A DNA stretch of 64,000 nucleotides, from assembly GCA_027627685.1 (NCBI GenBank), contig CP091241.1, forward strand, positions 953,149-1,017,148. The letters are read 5' to 3'. The notes beneath the pieces were generated by a model, which searched no databases, was not told the origin of the DNA, and was given only the letters and a program-made list of their open reading frames with translations. Source of the stretch: Hyphomonadaceae bacterium ML37 (GTDB lineage: Bacteria; Pseudomonadota; Alphaproteobacteria; Caulobacterales; Maricaulaceae). The position numbers and the translations under genes were made by a program. Shown piece by piece: positions 53,086-61,689 of the stretch (its first letter is position 1; every line of letters starts with the position of its first letter).

Positions 53086-56000
53086 ATGATGCGCGCGATT
53101 CTGGCGGGGCTTGCAGCGGCGTTGATCTGGACAGGGGCGGCGCTGGCCGATGTGACGGAGCATTGGCTGCGTCACGCGGCGGTGGCTCCGGACGGGACCC
53201 AGATCGTCTTCTCCGCGCACGGACAGCTCTGGCGCGTCAGCGCCGAGGGCGGGACGGCTTCGCCCATCACCACCGGGGAAGGGTGGAGCGGCCATCCGGT
53301 CTGGTCGCCGGACGGGTCCATGATCGCGTTCGCCAATGACCGGTTCGGCAATCTCGACATTTTCGCCATGCGCGCTGACGGGTCGCAGGTGTCGCGCCTG
53401 ACCTATCATTCAGCCGATGACCGCCCGTCGGACTTCTCCCCCGATGGTCAGCGCGTTCTGTTCAGCTCGGCGCGCGGCGCGTCTGTGCAGTCGAGCTATT
53501 TTCCGACCGGCGCTCTGCCTGAATTGTATGAGATCGCCATCAGCGGCGGCGCGCCGCGCATGGTGTCCACCGTGCCCGCCAATGAGGCGCGCTGGAGCCC
53601 GGACGGAACGCGAATCGCCTACCGCCAGGAGCGCGCCTATGAGAGCACGGAACGCCAGCGTGACGTGTCCTCCTTCGCCCGCGATGTGTGGGTGTTCGAT
53701 GTGGCGACGGGCGCGCACGAGAATGTCTCCGTCAATCCGGGCGGCGATCACGCCCCGGCCTGGGCCGATGACGGATCGCTTTTGCTGTTGTCGGAAATCG
53801 ATGGCGGGGCGTTCAATGTCCACCATCTCGATCTTGAGACCGGCGCGCGCACGCCGCTGACCGATCACACGCCGCATCCGGCGCGCGATCTGTCGGTCAG
53901 CGGCGACGGGCTGGCGGTCTACACCTGGCACGGCGATATCTACCGGGTGCGCCGGGGTGACGCGCCGCAAAGGCTTGATATCCGCCTGTCGGCGCCGCCC
54001 CTGCGCGATGCGCCGCGTCCCTTCCCGGTGGCGGGCCGGATCAGCGAGTTTGCGGTGTCGCCCGATGGCCAGGAGCTGGCGTTCGTGGCGCGCGGCGAGG
54101 TGTTCGTCACGGCGGCTGATTTCTCCACCACGGTGCGCCTGACCAACAGCCCCGAGCAGGAGCGCTCGGTGAGCTTCTCGCCCGATGGCCGCTCGGTGCT
54201 CTACGCTTCGAACCGCGACGGCGCCTGGGCGATTTACGAGACCAGCCTGACCGATACGTCCGAGCCGCGCTTCTCCGCCGCCACCGCCTGGCGCGAGCGC
54301 CTGGTCTACAGCCAGCCCGGCGGCGAAGCCTTCCAGCCGGCCTACAGCCCGAACGGCGAGCTGATCGCCTTCATCGATAACCGCGACGCCATCAGCGTCG
54401 TGACCCGTCAGGGCCGCAACCGGCGCACCGTGTTCGGGCCTGAGCTCAATTATTCCTACTCGGATGGCGATCTGCAGTTCTCGTGGTCGCCGGATTCGCG
54501 CTGGATCGCGTCGAGCTTCACGCCGGGCAATTTCTTCTACGCCAATATCGGCGTGGCGCCGGCGGACGGGTCCGCGCCGCCACGCGACATCACCCTGACC
54601 GGCTATGGCGACTACGCCCCGCAATGGCATGAGGGCGGCGGCGCCATTGTCTGGGTGTCCAACCGTTATGGTCCGCGCAGCCACGGCAGCTGGGGCGCCC
54701 AGCAGGACGTGATGGCCGGGTTCCTGACCCAGTCGGCCTGGGACCGGTTCAATCTCACCGAACAGGAACGCGCCCTGGCCGAGGAGATGGAGGAGGACGA
54801 CGAGGCCGGCGAGCGCGATGGCGCCCTGGCTGACTTCTTCAATTGGATCGGCGCGGCGCTGGAGGGTCCCGCCCAGCTCGATCTGGACGCCGTGGAGCAG
54901 CGCACCCGGCGCCTGACCATCCATTCGTCGGAACTGGCCGATGCGCGGCTCAATTCCGATTTGTCGGCGCTGTATTATCTCGCCCGGTTCGAGGGCGGGT
55001 TTGATCTGTGGATGCACGATCTGCACAAGGGCGAAACCAAGCGCATCGCCCAGCTCAATGCCCGCAGCGCCAGCCTGCAGCTGGCTGACGATTCCACCGC
55101 CTTCCTTCTGGTCGACGGCAATCTGCGCAAGGTCACCCTGCCGGGCGGCACGGTGACGCCGGTGGCCATCACCGCCGAGGTGAGCCTGCGCGCCGATTCC
55201 GAGCGCGCCCATCTGTTCGAGCATGTCTGGCGCCAGGTACAAGACAAATTCTACGATCCTGACTTCCACGGCGTCGACTGGCCGGCCATGCGCGCGGCGT
55301 ATGAGCCCAAGCTCGCCGGGGTCTCCACCAGCCGCGATTTCGCACTGCTGATGTCGGAAATGCTGGGCCAGCTCAATGCCAGTCATACCGGCATGCGCTA
55401 CCGCCCGCAGGACACCGGTAATGTGAACGATTCCACAGCCTCGCTGGGCGTGATCTATGATCTCTCGGCTGACGTCCCCGGACTGGTGATCGCTGAAGTC
55501 CTGCCCGGCGGGCCGCTGGACCGGGACGGGTTCGACATCCGGCCCGGCGCACGCATCACCGCCATCGCCGGGACGACGCTGGAGGCCGGCGTCAACCCGT
55601 TCAGCCTGCTCAACCGGCGGGCCGGTCAGCGAATCCGCATCACGATCGAGCCTGCACGCGGCGGACGCGCGCGCGAGCTGACCGTACGCCCCTACAGCCA
55701 GGGTCAGGAGGGTCAGGCGCGCTATGACCGCTGGATCGAGCGGCGGCGCGCCATCGTGGAGGAGGCCTCGGGCGGTCGCATCGGCTACGCCCATATCCGC
55801 TCCATGAACGATACGGGCTACCGCCAGGTCTATGGCGAGCTGCTGGGCCGCAATTTCCATCGCGAGGCGGTGGTCATCGACACCCGCTTCAATGGCGGCG
55901 GCTGGCTGCACGATGATCTGCTCACCCTGCTCACGGGCGAGGATTATTTCCGGCTGCGGGCCCGAGACAGGATCATTCGCGGTGCGCCCGAGGAGCGCTG

Positions 56001-56337
56001 GTCGCGCCCCAGCGCCGTGGTCATGAACGAGGGCAATTACTCCAACGCCCACATGTTCCCCTATGTCTACCAGCTGTTCGGCGTCGGGCCGCTGGTGGGC
56101 ATGCCGGTGCCGGGTACGGGCACGGCGGTGTGGTGGGAGACGCTGATGACCGGCGATCTGGTGTTCGGCATTCCCCAGCTGCCGGTGCTCGACCCCGATG
56201 ACCGGCCGGTGGAGAATCAGGAGCTGCAGCCCGATATCCTCATCGACAACCCGCCCGCGGAAGCCGCGCGCGGCGAGGACGCCCAGCTTCAGGCCGCCGT
56301 GGCGGCGCTGATCGATATATTGGAGGCGCAGGAGTGA
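53086..56337 (+). CDS. Tricorn-like S41 family protease, exported
   Basis: The product is 1083 aa with a signal peptide (residues 1-21, ending ALA-D). Residues about 22-640 hold TolB/WD40-like propellers (repeated F-SPDG: ISFSPDGRSVLYASN type). A linker (HVWRQVQDKFYDPDF) leads to the catalytic part with a PDZ domain (about 785-860). Catalytic residues align with archaeal Tricorn: S766-H767 in LNASHTGMRY, S986 in EGNYSNAHMF (219 residues after the His, as in Tricorn) and E1043 or E1046 in PVENQELQPD. It probably degrades peptides in the periplasm. ATG 53086 follows GGGGAGAAT. The HPt gene overlaps its stop. Confidence 0.93.
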   Translation: MMRAILAGLAAALIWTGAALADVTEHWLRHAAVAPDGTQIVFSAHGQLWRVSAEGGTASPITTGEGWSGHPVWSPDGSMIAFANDRFGNLDIFAMRADGSQVSRLTYHSADDRPSDFSPDGQRVLFSSARGASVQSSYFPTGALPELYEIAISGGAPRMVSTVPANEARWSPDGTRIAYRQERAYESTERQRDVSSFARDVWVFDVATGAHENVSVNPGGDHAPAWADDGSLLLLSEIDGGAFNVHHLDLETGARTPLTDHTPHPARDLSVSGDGLAVYTWHGDIYRVRRGDAPQRLDIRLSAPPLRDAPRPFPVAGRISEFAVSPDGQELAFVARGEVFVTAADFSTTVRLTNSPEQERSVSFSPDGRSVLYASNRDGAWAIYETSLTDTSEPRFSAATAWRERLVYSQPGGEAFQPAYSPNGELIAFIDNRDAISVVTRQGRNRRTVFGPELNYSYSDGDLQFSWSPDSRWIASSFTPGNFFYANIGVAPADGSAPPRDITLTGYGDYAPQWHEGGGAIVWVSNRYGPRSHGSWGAQQDVMAGFLTQSAWDRFNLTEQERALAEEMEEDDEAGERDGALADFFNWIGAALEGPAQLDLDAVEQRTRRLTIHSSELADARLNSDLSALYYLARFEGGFDLWMHDLHKGETKRIAQLNARSASLQLADDSTAFLLVDGNLRKVTLPGGTVTPVAITAEVSLRADSERAHLFEHVWRQVQDKFYDPDFHGVDWPAMRAAYEPKLAGVSTSRDFALLMSEMLGQLNASHTGMRYRPQDTGNVNDSTASLGVIYDLSADVPGLVIAEVLPGGPLDRDGFDIRPGARITAIAGTTLEAGVNPFSLLNRRAGQRIRITIEPARGGRARELTVRPYSQGQEGQARYDRWIERRRAIVEEASGGRIGYAHIRSMNDTGYRQVYGELLGRNFHREAVVIDTRFNGGGWLHDDLLTLLTGEDYFRLRARDRIIRGAPEERWSRPSAVVMNEGNYSNAHMFPYVYQLFGVGPLVGMPVPGTGTAVWWETLMTGDLVFGIPQLPVLDPDDRPVENQELQPDILIDNPPAEAARGEDAQLQAAVAALIDILEAQE

Positions 56338-56675
56338 GTGAAGGCGAGCGAGGTGGCCTGACGGTGCTCGATCGCGCCCATCTGGCCATGTATAGCGGCG
56401 GGGATGCGGCGCTGGAGGCCGAATTGTTCGCCCTGCTGGAGGGTCAGATCGAGGCGTGCACGCAGCGCATGGCTCAGGCCGCGCCCGGCGATGCTCAGGC
56501 CTGGCGCGATGCGGCCCATACGCTCAAAGGCGCGGCGCGCGGCGTCGGGGCGATGCAGCTGGGCGAGGCGTGCGCCGCCGCGGAGACGCGGCCTCATGAT
56601 GCGGGCGCGCTGGAAGCCGTCAGGACAGCGGCCAAGGCTGTGCGCGACGCCATGAGGCATGCGCGCGGGGCCTGA
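56334..56675 (+). CDS. HPt domain protein
   Basis: The product is 113 aa, a single histidine-phosphotransfer four-helix bundle. The phosphorylated residue is H62 in DAAHTLKGAARGVGAMQLGE, followed by the usual helix ACAAAETRP. HPt proteins relay phosphate between response regulator receiver domains. No kinase or receiver gene is adjacent. GTG 56334 overlaps the protease stop, so the two are translationally coupled. Confidence 0.9.
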   Translation: MSEGERGGLTVLDRAHLAMYSGGDAALEAELFALLEGQIEACTQRMAQAAPGDAQAWRDAAHTLKGAARGVGAMQLGEACAAAETRPHDAGALEAVRTAAKAVRDAMRHARGA

Positions 56676-56678
56676 GAA

Positions 56679-56713
56679 CGCGGCTGAGCCCGGGCTCGGC
56701 CGGCTCAGCCGCG
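56679..56713. terminator. Hairpin between convergent HPt and chorismate mutase genes
   Basis: CGCGGCTGAGCC (56679-56690) and GGCTCAGCCGCG (56702-56713) form a perfect 12-bp stem with an 11-base loop. The arm on the right includes the chorismate mutase stop codon (56705-56707). No T tract is present, so bidirectional termination is inferred from its position. Confidence 0.55.
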
Positions 56714-57058
56714 CGTACGATCAAAGGTATCCAGCTCGTAGGCGATGGACTGCTCTACCAGTTCACGCCAGACCGGCTCGGCCAGCGTCACGGGCAGTCC
56801 GGCCCGGGCCGCCGCGTGGCAGACCTTTTCCACCACATCTTCGATACGGGCTTCATCACGCACGGCGTCGCGGTGCGGTTTGATGCGCGCGGCGGCAGCC
56901 ATGTAGCGGGTGCGCTCGGCGATCAGGGCGACCAGTGCCCGGTCCAGCCGGTCCACGCCATCGCGCACACCGGACATGTCCTCGCAGGCCTGCGGCGCGG
57001 TGCGCGCGGCCAGATCCTCAAGGTCCAGTCCGGGGGGCAGGGGCGTGGAGCGAGTCAT
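56705..57058 (-). CDS. Chorismate mutase (AroQ class)
   Basis: The product is 117 aa. The AroQ fold is seen as GVRDGVDRLDRALVALIAER, then TRYMAAAARIKPHRDAVRDE, RIEDVVEKVCHAAARAG and VWRELVEQSIAYELDTFD. It converts chorismate to prephenate for Phe and Tyr. The N-terminal 27 residues are an extension before the catalytic helix. No signal peptide, so it is the cytosolic type. It lies 66 bases downstream of the VWA gene on the same strand. Confidence 0.9.
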   Translation of the reverse strand: MTRSTPLPPGLDLEDLAARTAPQACEDMSGVRDGVDRLDRALVALIAERTRYMAAAARIKPHRDAVRDEARIEDVVEKVCHAAARAGLPVTLAEPVWRELVEQSIAYELDTFDRTRG

Positions 57059-57124
57059 AATGCGAAACTTATAGGACGGCGATGCGCGCCGCCCAAGCGG
57101 GCGCGGCGCCGCAGGGCTGCGGGC

Positions 57125-58300
57125 TCAACGCGCCAGCGCCTTCATGGCCCGGTCCACCCCGTCCAGGGTGAGCGGGAACATGCGCTGGGGGCCGATGATC
57201 TCGCGCACCAGCTGAACTGAATAGGTATGCGCCCACCAGCTTTCCGGCGTAGGATTGAGCCAGACGGCATGGGGGTAGGTCTCCAGTATCCGGCGCAGCC
57301 AAACGCCGCCGGCCTCCTCATTCCAGTGCTCCACCGAGCCGCCGGGATGGGTGATCTCGCTGGGCGCCATGGCTGCGTCGCCGACGAACACGATCTTGTA
57401 GTCGCCAGGATACTTGTGGAGCACGTCCCAGACGGGAATGACTTCCACGCGGCGGCGCTGGTTGGAGCGCCACACCGCCTCGTAAGGGCAGTTGTGGAAG
57501 TAGAAATATTCGAGATTTTTGAACACCGAACGCGCCGCCGAGAACAGCCGCTCCGTCAGGTCGATATACGGGTCCATGGACCCGCCCACATCGAAGAAGA
57601 CCAGCACCTTGATGGCGTTGCGCCGTTCGGGGCGCATTTTCACATCCAGATGGCCCTGGCGCGCGGTGGCGCTGATCGTGGCGTTAAGATCAAGCTCCTC
57701 AGCGGCGCCGTCCCGGGCGAAGCGGCGCAGGCGGCGCAGCGCGACCTTCAGATTGCGCGTGCCCAGCTCGCGATCTGAATCAAGATCCTTGAACCGGCGA
57801 TGCTCCCAGACCTTGATCGCCTGCTTGTTGCGCGACTGGCCACCAATGCGCACGCCGGCCGGGTTCCAGCCGGAATGGCCATAGGGGCTGGTCCCGCCCG
57901 TGCCGATCCATTTACTGCCGCCTTCGTGGCGTTCCGATTGCTCTTTGAGGCGCTGCTGCAGCGTCTCCATCAGGGCGTCGAAATCCATCGCCTCGATGGC
58001 GGCCTTGTCCTCGTCGGACAGATGGCGCATCAGCTCGGCGCGCAGCCAGTCTTCGGGGACTTCATCGCCCTTGAACAGATCGCCCAGCGCCTCAATGCCT
58101 TCAAAGACGTGGGCGAACACCTTGTCGAACTTGTCGAAATGACGCTCGTCCTTGACCAGTGCGGCCCGGCTGACGGCGTAGAAACTGTCGAGATCAGCGT
58201 TGATGGCGCCCTTGTGCAGGGCTTCAAGCAGGGTCAGGTATTCCCGGGTGGAGACCGGGATTTTCGCCGCACGCAGCTCGGTGAAGAAGCGGTGGAACAT
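57125..58300 (-). CDS. VWA domain protein, CoxE-like
   Basis: The product is 391 aa. The N-terminal half is alpha-helical and charged (FFTELRAAKIPVSTREYLTL). The C-terminal half is a von Willebrand A domain. The metal site that normally reads DxSxS is DVGGSMD (D237), with Gly at the first Ser position, a form usual in this subfamily. The pair with MoxR-type ATPase directly upstream (15 bases) acts as a chaperone module for metal-centre insertion or complex assembly in other bacteria; the client here is not known. Confidence 0.92.
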   Translation of the reverse strand: MFHRFFTELRAAKIPVSTREYLTLLEALHKGAINADLDSFYAVSRAALVKDERHFDKFDKVFAHVFEGIEALGDLFKGDEVPEDWLRAELMRHLSDEDKAAIEAMDFDALMETLQQRLKEQSERHEGGSKWIGTGGTSPYGHSGWNPAGVRIGGQSRNKQAIKVWEHRRFKDLDSDRELGTRNLKVALRRLRRFARDGAAEELDLNATISATARQGHLDVKMRPERRNAIKVLVFFDVGGSMDPYIDLTERLFSAARSVFKNLEYFYFHNCPYEAVWRSNQRRRVEVIPVWDVLHKYPGDYKIVFVGDAAMAPSEITHPGGSVEHWNEEAGGVWLRRILETYPHAVWLNPTPESWWAHTYSVQLVREIIGPQRMFPLTLDGVDRAMKALAR

Positions 58301-58315
58301 GGCGCGGCGACCCGT

Positions 58316-59161
58316 CTATCCGCCGTCGCGGCGGGCCATGAAGGCCAGGCGCTCGAACAGCTGCACATCCTGCTCGTTCTTCAAAAGCGCGCCATGCATG
58401 GGCGGGATCAGCTTGCGCGGATCACGCTCGCGCAAAACCGCCGGGTCCACATCCTCGGCCAGGAGGAGTTTCAGCCAGTCCAGCAGTTCCGACGTGGACG
58501 GCTTTTTCTTGAGCCCCGGCACAGTGCGCATTTCGAAGAATTTGGTCAGGGCGTCCGACAGGAGCCGGCCCTTCAGATTGGGGAAGTGCACCTTGACGAT
58601 CTGCTCCATCGTTTCCTCGTCAGGAAAAGCGATGAAGTGGAAGAAGCACCGGCGCAGGAAGGCGTCCGGCAGCTCCTTTTCGTTGTTGGAGGTGATGATC
58701 ACCACGGGGCGGCGCTCGGCGCGGATGGTCTGCCCGGTCTCGTAAACATTGAATTCCATCCGGTCGAGCTCCTGGAGGAGATCGTTGGGAAATTCGATGT
58801 CGGCCTTGTCGATCTCGTCGATCAGCAGGACCGGGCGCTCGGGCGCGGTGAACGCCTCCCACAGCTTGCCCTTGCGGATGTAGTTGCTGACGTCGTGGAC
58901 CCGGTCATCGCCCAGCTGGGAATCGCGCAGGCGCGCCACCGCGTCATATTCATACAGGCCCTGATGGGCCTTGGTGGTGGATTTGATGTGCCATTCCAGC
59001 AGCGGCGCCCCGAGGGAATCCGCCACCTGACGCGCCAGCTCGGTCTTGCCCGTGCCCGGCTCACCCTTCACCAGAAGCGGGCGCTCCAGAATGATCGCGG
59101 CATTGACCGCGGCGGCCAGCTCGTCTGTGGCCACATAGGACGCTGTGCCTTCAAATCGCAT
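58316..59161 (-). CDS. MoxR family AAA+ ATPase
   Basis: The product is 281 aa. It shows Walker A LLVKGEPGTGKTELARQVAD, Walker B RPVLLIDEIDKADIEF, sensor 1 VVIITSNNEKELPDAFLRRC with the arginine finger, and the C-terminal lid. The MoxR family works as a hexamer remodelling a client with a VWA partner, which follows here. The ATG 59161 gives the family's usual length of about 280. Confidence 0.95.
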   Translation of the reverse strand: MRFEGTASYVATDELAAAVNAAIILERPLLVKGEPGTGKTELARQVADSLGAPLLEWHIKSTTKAHQGLYEYDAVARLRDSQLGDDRVHDVSNYIRKGKLWEAFTAPERPVLLIDEIDKADIEFPNDLLQELDRMEFNVYETGQTIRAERRPVVIITSNNEKELPDAFLRRCFFHFIAFPDEETMEQIVKVHFPNLKGRLLSDALTKFFEMRTVPGLKKKPSTSELLDWLKLLLAEDVDPAVLRERDPRKLIPPMHGALLKNEQDVQLFERLAFMARRDGG

Positions 59162-59431
59162 GACGGGTCAAATTTCCATTGGCTCGGGGCTCAAACCTGA
59201 AAGCGCATACTGAAACGGCGTTCGTCGCCGTGCAACCGACAGGCGCGTTTGCAGTGCAGCTATAGCGCGTAAGGTTATTTCCTTCCGAGGGAGGCCGATT
59301 TGTGGCCGGAACGTCGCCACTGCAACGCGCTGCGCCGCCAGCTGATGGGTCAGCAGTAACGCGCACACAACAGGCGGGGACGGCTGGCGGCGAGGAGGAG
59401 ATCACCTCCCGCCGCCAGCTGGCCTACGGCC

Positions 59432-59800
59432 TCAGCCCATCACGAATGCGTTGAGCTTGTTGCCGTCAGGATCGCGGAAATAGGCGGCATAGAAGCCTTC
59501 GCCGCGCGGGCCCGGAGGGCCTTCGCATTTGCCGCCGTGCGCCAGCGCGATCTCGTACAAGCGGCGCACCTGGTCGGTGTCGCGTGCGGCCAGCGCCACC
59601 ATCACGCCATTGCCGACGCTGGCGGGCTCGCCGTTGAACGGCAAGGTCAGGCCGATCCCCGCCGGTCCATCCGGCTTGCCCCAGGCGATAAAGCTGTCGC
59701 TTTCCATCATGCGCGGCGTGCCCAGTTCATTCGCCAGAGCGTCATAGAACGGCGCGGCCTTCTGGACGTCACGGCTGCCGAGCGTTACGTAGCCAATCAT
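59432..59800 (-). CDS. VOC family protein (glyoxalase/bleomycin-resistance fold)
   Basis: The product is 122 aa. It shows the paired beta-alpha-beta-beta-beta modules: [32 protein letters not shown], then [20 protein letters not shown] and [20 protein letters not shown]. The [11 protein letters not shown] end is typical of VOC enzymes. The substrate is unknown. ATG 59800 has GGAG 9 bases upstream. The 270 bases between this gene and moxR hold no gene or clear signal. Confidence 0.9.
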   Translation of the reverse strand: MIGYVTLGSRDVQKAAPFYDALANELGTPRMMESDSFIAWGKPDGPAGIGLTLPFNGEPASVGNGVMVALAARDTDQVRRLYEIALAHGGKCEGPPGPRGEGFYAAYFRDPDGNKLNAFVMG

Positions 59801-59987
59801 TGTTGTACTCCATTTGTTCCGGTCCGGTGACTATTGCTCAGCCGGTTCTGTCTGTCGAGCGGAATCTGACCGCCGCCCGGCGCGCTATGCGTTTTTCCAC
59901 GCCGGTGATCAGCGGCGCTCTTGTCAGGACACGCGCTATGGCGCCGAATCGGGCCGAAATAGCGCCTCGAGACGAGCGGAGCGATTC

Positions 59988-60839
59988 ATGGCGACTGCCC
60001 CCCTTCACGCCGATACGTCCAGCGCCGATTCAGGCTTCCCGGCCGAGCGCGCCTATCTCGACCTCCTGCGCGAGATCATCGAGACCGGCCACGACCAGAC
60101 TGACCGCACCGGCACCGGCACGCGCGCGGTGTTCGGCCGCCAGATCCGCTGTGATCTGGCCGACGGCTTTCCGCTGCTGACCACCAAGAAGGTGCATTTC
60201 AAGTCCGTGGCCGTGGAGCTGCTCTGGTTCATCAAGGGGATGACCAATGTGCGCTGGCTGCAAGAGCGTGGCGTATCGATCTGGAATGAGTGGGCCGATG
60301 CCGACGGCGAGCTCGGCCCTGTCTATGGCAAGCAGTGGCGGCGCTGGACCGGCCCGGACGGGCGCGAGATCGATCAGCTGGCAGATCTGCTCGATGCCAT
60401 CCGCACCACGCCGGACAGCCGCCGGCTGATCCTGTCAGCCTGGAACCCGGCGGACGTGCCCTCCATGGCCCTGCCGCCCTGCCACACCCTGTTCCAGTTC
60501 AAGGTGCTGGGCGGACGCCTGCACCTGCAGCTCTACCAGCGCAGCGCCGACATGTTCCTGGGCGTGCCGTTCAATATCGCCAGCTACGCGCTCTTGCTGT
60601 GCATGGTGGCGCAGGCGACGGGATATGAGCCGGGCGAATACATTCACACCTTCGGCGACGCCCACATCTACGCCAACCATAGGGACCAGGTGCGCGAGCA
60701 GCTCTCCCGCGGCCCCCGCCCGGCGCCTCGCCTGAATCTCGACCCTGCGATCACCGATCTGTTCGCGTTTGAGTACGAGCACATCACGCTGGAAGGCTAT
60801 GACCCGCATCCGCCCATCAAGGCGCCGGTGGCGGTGTGA
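59988..60839 (+). CDS. thyA: Thymidylate synthase
   Basis: The product is 283 aa from ATG 59988 (GGAG 8 bases upstream). It has [19 protein letters not shown], the folate/phosphate stretches, and the catalytic Cys165 in [16 protein letters not shown], followed by [20 protein letters not shown]. It methylates dUMP to dTMP and releases dihydrofolate, which folA (two genes on) recycles. About 18 extra N-terminal residues precede the fold. The small ORF that follows starts at its stop. Confidence 0.97.
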   Translation: MATAPLHADTSSADSGFPAERAYLDLLREIIETGHDQTDRTGTGTRAVFGRQIRCDLADGFPLLTTKKVHFKSVAVELLWFIKGMTNVRWLQERGVSIWNEWADADGELGPVYGKQWRRWTGPDGREIDQLADLLDAIRTTPDSRRLILSAWNPADVPSMALPPCHTLFQFKVLGGRLHLQLYQRSADMFLGVPFNIASYALLLCMVAQATGYEPGEYIHTFGDAHIYANHRDQVREQLSRGPRPAPRLNLDPAITDLFAFEYEHITLEGYDPHPPIKAPVAV

Positions 60840-60850
60840 GGGGCGGCGGC

Positions 60851-61042
60851 ATGAGGAAGGGTGCGGCCCTGCGCGCCTTCATGCTGGCCGCGATATTCGC
60901 GCTGGCGGCGACGGCGATCCTGGCATGGCCGGGTGTGGCGCGTTTCCTTGCGATTGATCGCTGCCTCGACGGCGGCGGCGCGTGGAACTATGCGCTCAAT
61001 GTCTGCTGCTTCACTGAAGCTGAATGCGAACAAACCCGATGA
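60851..61042 (+). CDS. Small single-helix protein between thyA and folA
   Basis: The product is 63 aa from ATG 60851; a GTG at 60836 overlapping the thyA stop is also in frame. Residues about 8-30 form one hydrophobic helix. The tail has CLDGGGAWNYALNVCCFTEA, a Cys- and Gly-rich motif (C-L-D-x-G-G-x-W-x-Y-x5-C) that occurs in short periplasmic proteins of alphaproteobacteria. Its TGA overlaps the folA ATG. The function is unknown; it is probably periplasmic with a disulfide. Confidence 0.75.
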   Translation: MRKGAALRAFMLAAIFALAATAILAWPGVARFLAIDRCLDGGGAWNYALNVCCFTEAECEQTR

Positions 61043-61551
61043 CTGATTTCCCCATCGCCCTCGTCGTCGCTGTCGCGCGCAATGGCGTCATTGGCCGGGA
61101 TGGCGATCTTCCGTGGCGGATTTCGTCGGATTTGAAGCGCTTCAAGCAGGTCACGCTGGGCAAGCCGGTGGTGATGGGGCGCAAGACCTGGGACAGCCTG
61201 CCGCGCAAGCCGTTGCCCGGCCGGGTCAATATAGTCGTGAGCCGCACGCTGGCCGATGCGCCGGGCGTGCTGGTCTGCCGCGATCTGGACGCCGCGCTGG
61301 AGGCGGCTGAGGCCGCCGCCCTGGCCGAGGGCGCACCGGAAATCTGCATCATTGGCGGCGCGCAGATTTACGCCGCTGTGCTGGACCGGGCCGCGCGCAT
61401 CTATCTCACTGAAGTTGAGCTGGAGCCGGAAGGCGATTCGCGCTTTCCCGAGCTGGACCCGGCGGTGTGGCGCGAGGTCTCCGCCGAGCACGTAGCGCGG
61501 GGCGAGGGCGATGACGCCGCCTTTACAGCGCGGGTGCTGGAGCGGGTGTGA
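61039..61551 (+). CDS. folA: Dihydrofolate reductase
   Basis: The product is 170 aa from ATG 61039 (MTDFPIALVVAVARNGVIGR). Typical DHFR landmarks are GRDGDLPWRISSDLKRFK with the catalytic Asp/Trp region, GKPVVMGRKTWDSLPRKPLP, the NADPH-binding RVNIVVSRTL, and EICIIGGAQIYAAVLDRA. It reduces the DHF released by ThyA. It is in an operon with thyA and the small gene between them. Confidence 0.97.
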   Translation: MTDFPIALVVAVARNGVIGRDGDLPWRISSDLKRFKQVTLGKPVVMGRKTWDSLPRKPLPGRVNIVVSRTLADAPGVLVCRDLDAALEAAEAAALAEGAPEICIIGGAQIYAAVLDRAARIYLTEVELEPEGDSRFPELDPAVWREVSAEHVARGEGDDAAFTARVLERV

Positions 61552-61689
61552 GCCCGGCCTCACTGCGCACCGGTGCGTGTCACATGTCCGGTTTCCCTTG
61601 AACCTTGGGCGTTCAGCGTTCAGATACTGCACGGACAGCGCACGCTTTGCGGCGGCGCACGGGTTTCACGCCAGGAGACGGGAAACACT

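Noticed and set aside
59151-59405. 84-codon minus-strand frame upstream of moxR
   Set aside because: It overlaps the moxR start in another frame, has no start signal and no domain.
61597-61630. Heat-shock (sigma-32) promoter before hflK
   Set aside because: CTTGAA is present at 61597-61602, but no matching -10 element was found at suitable distance.
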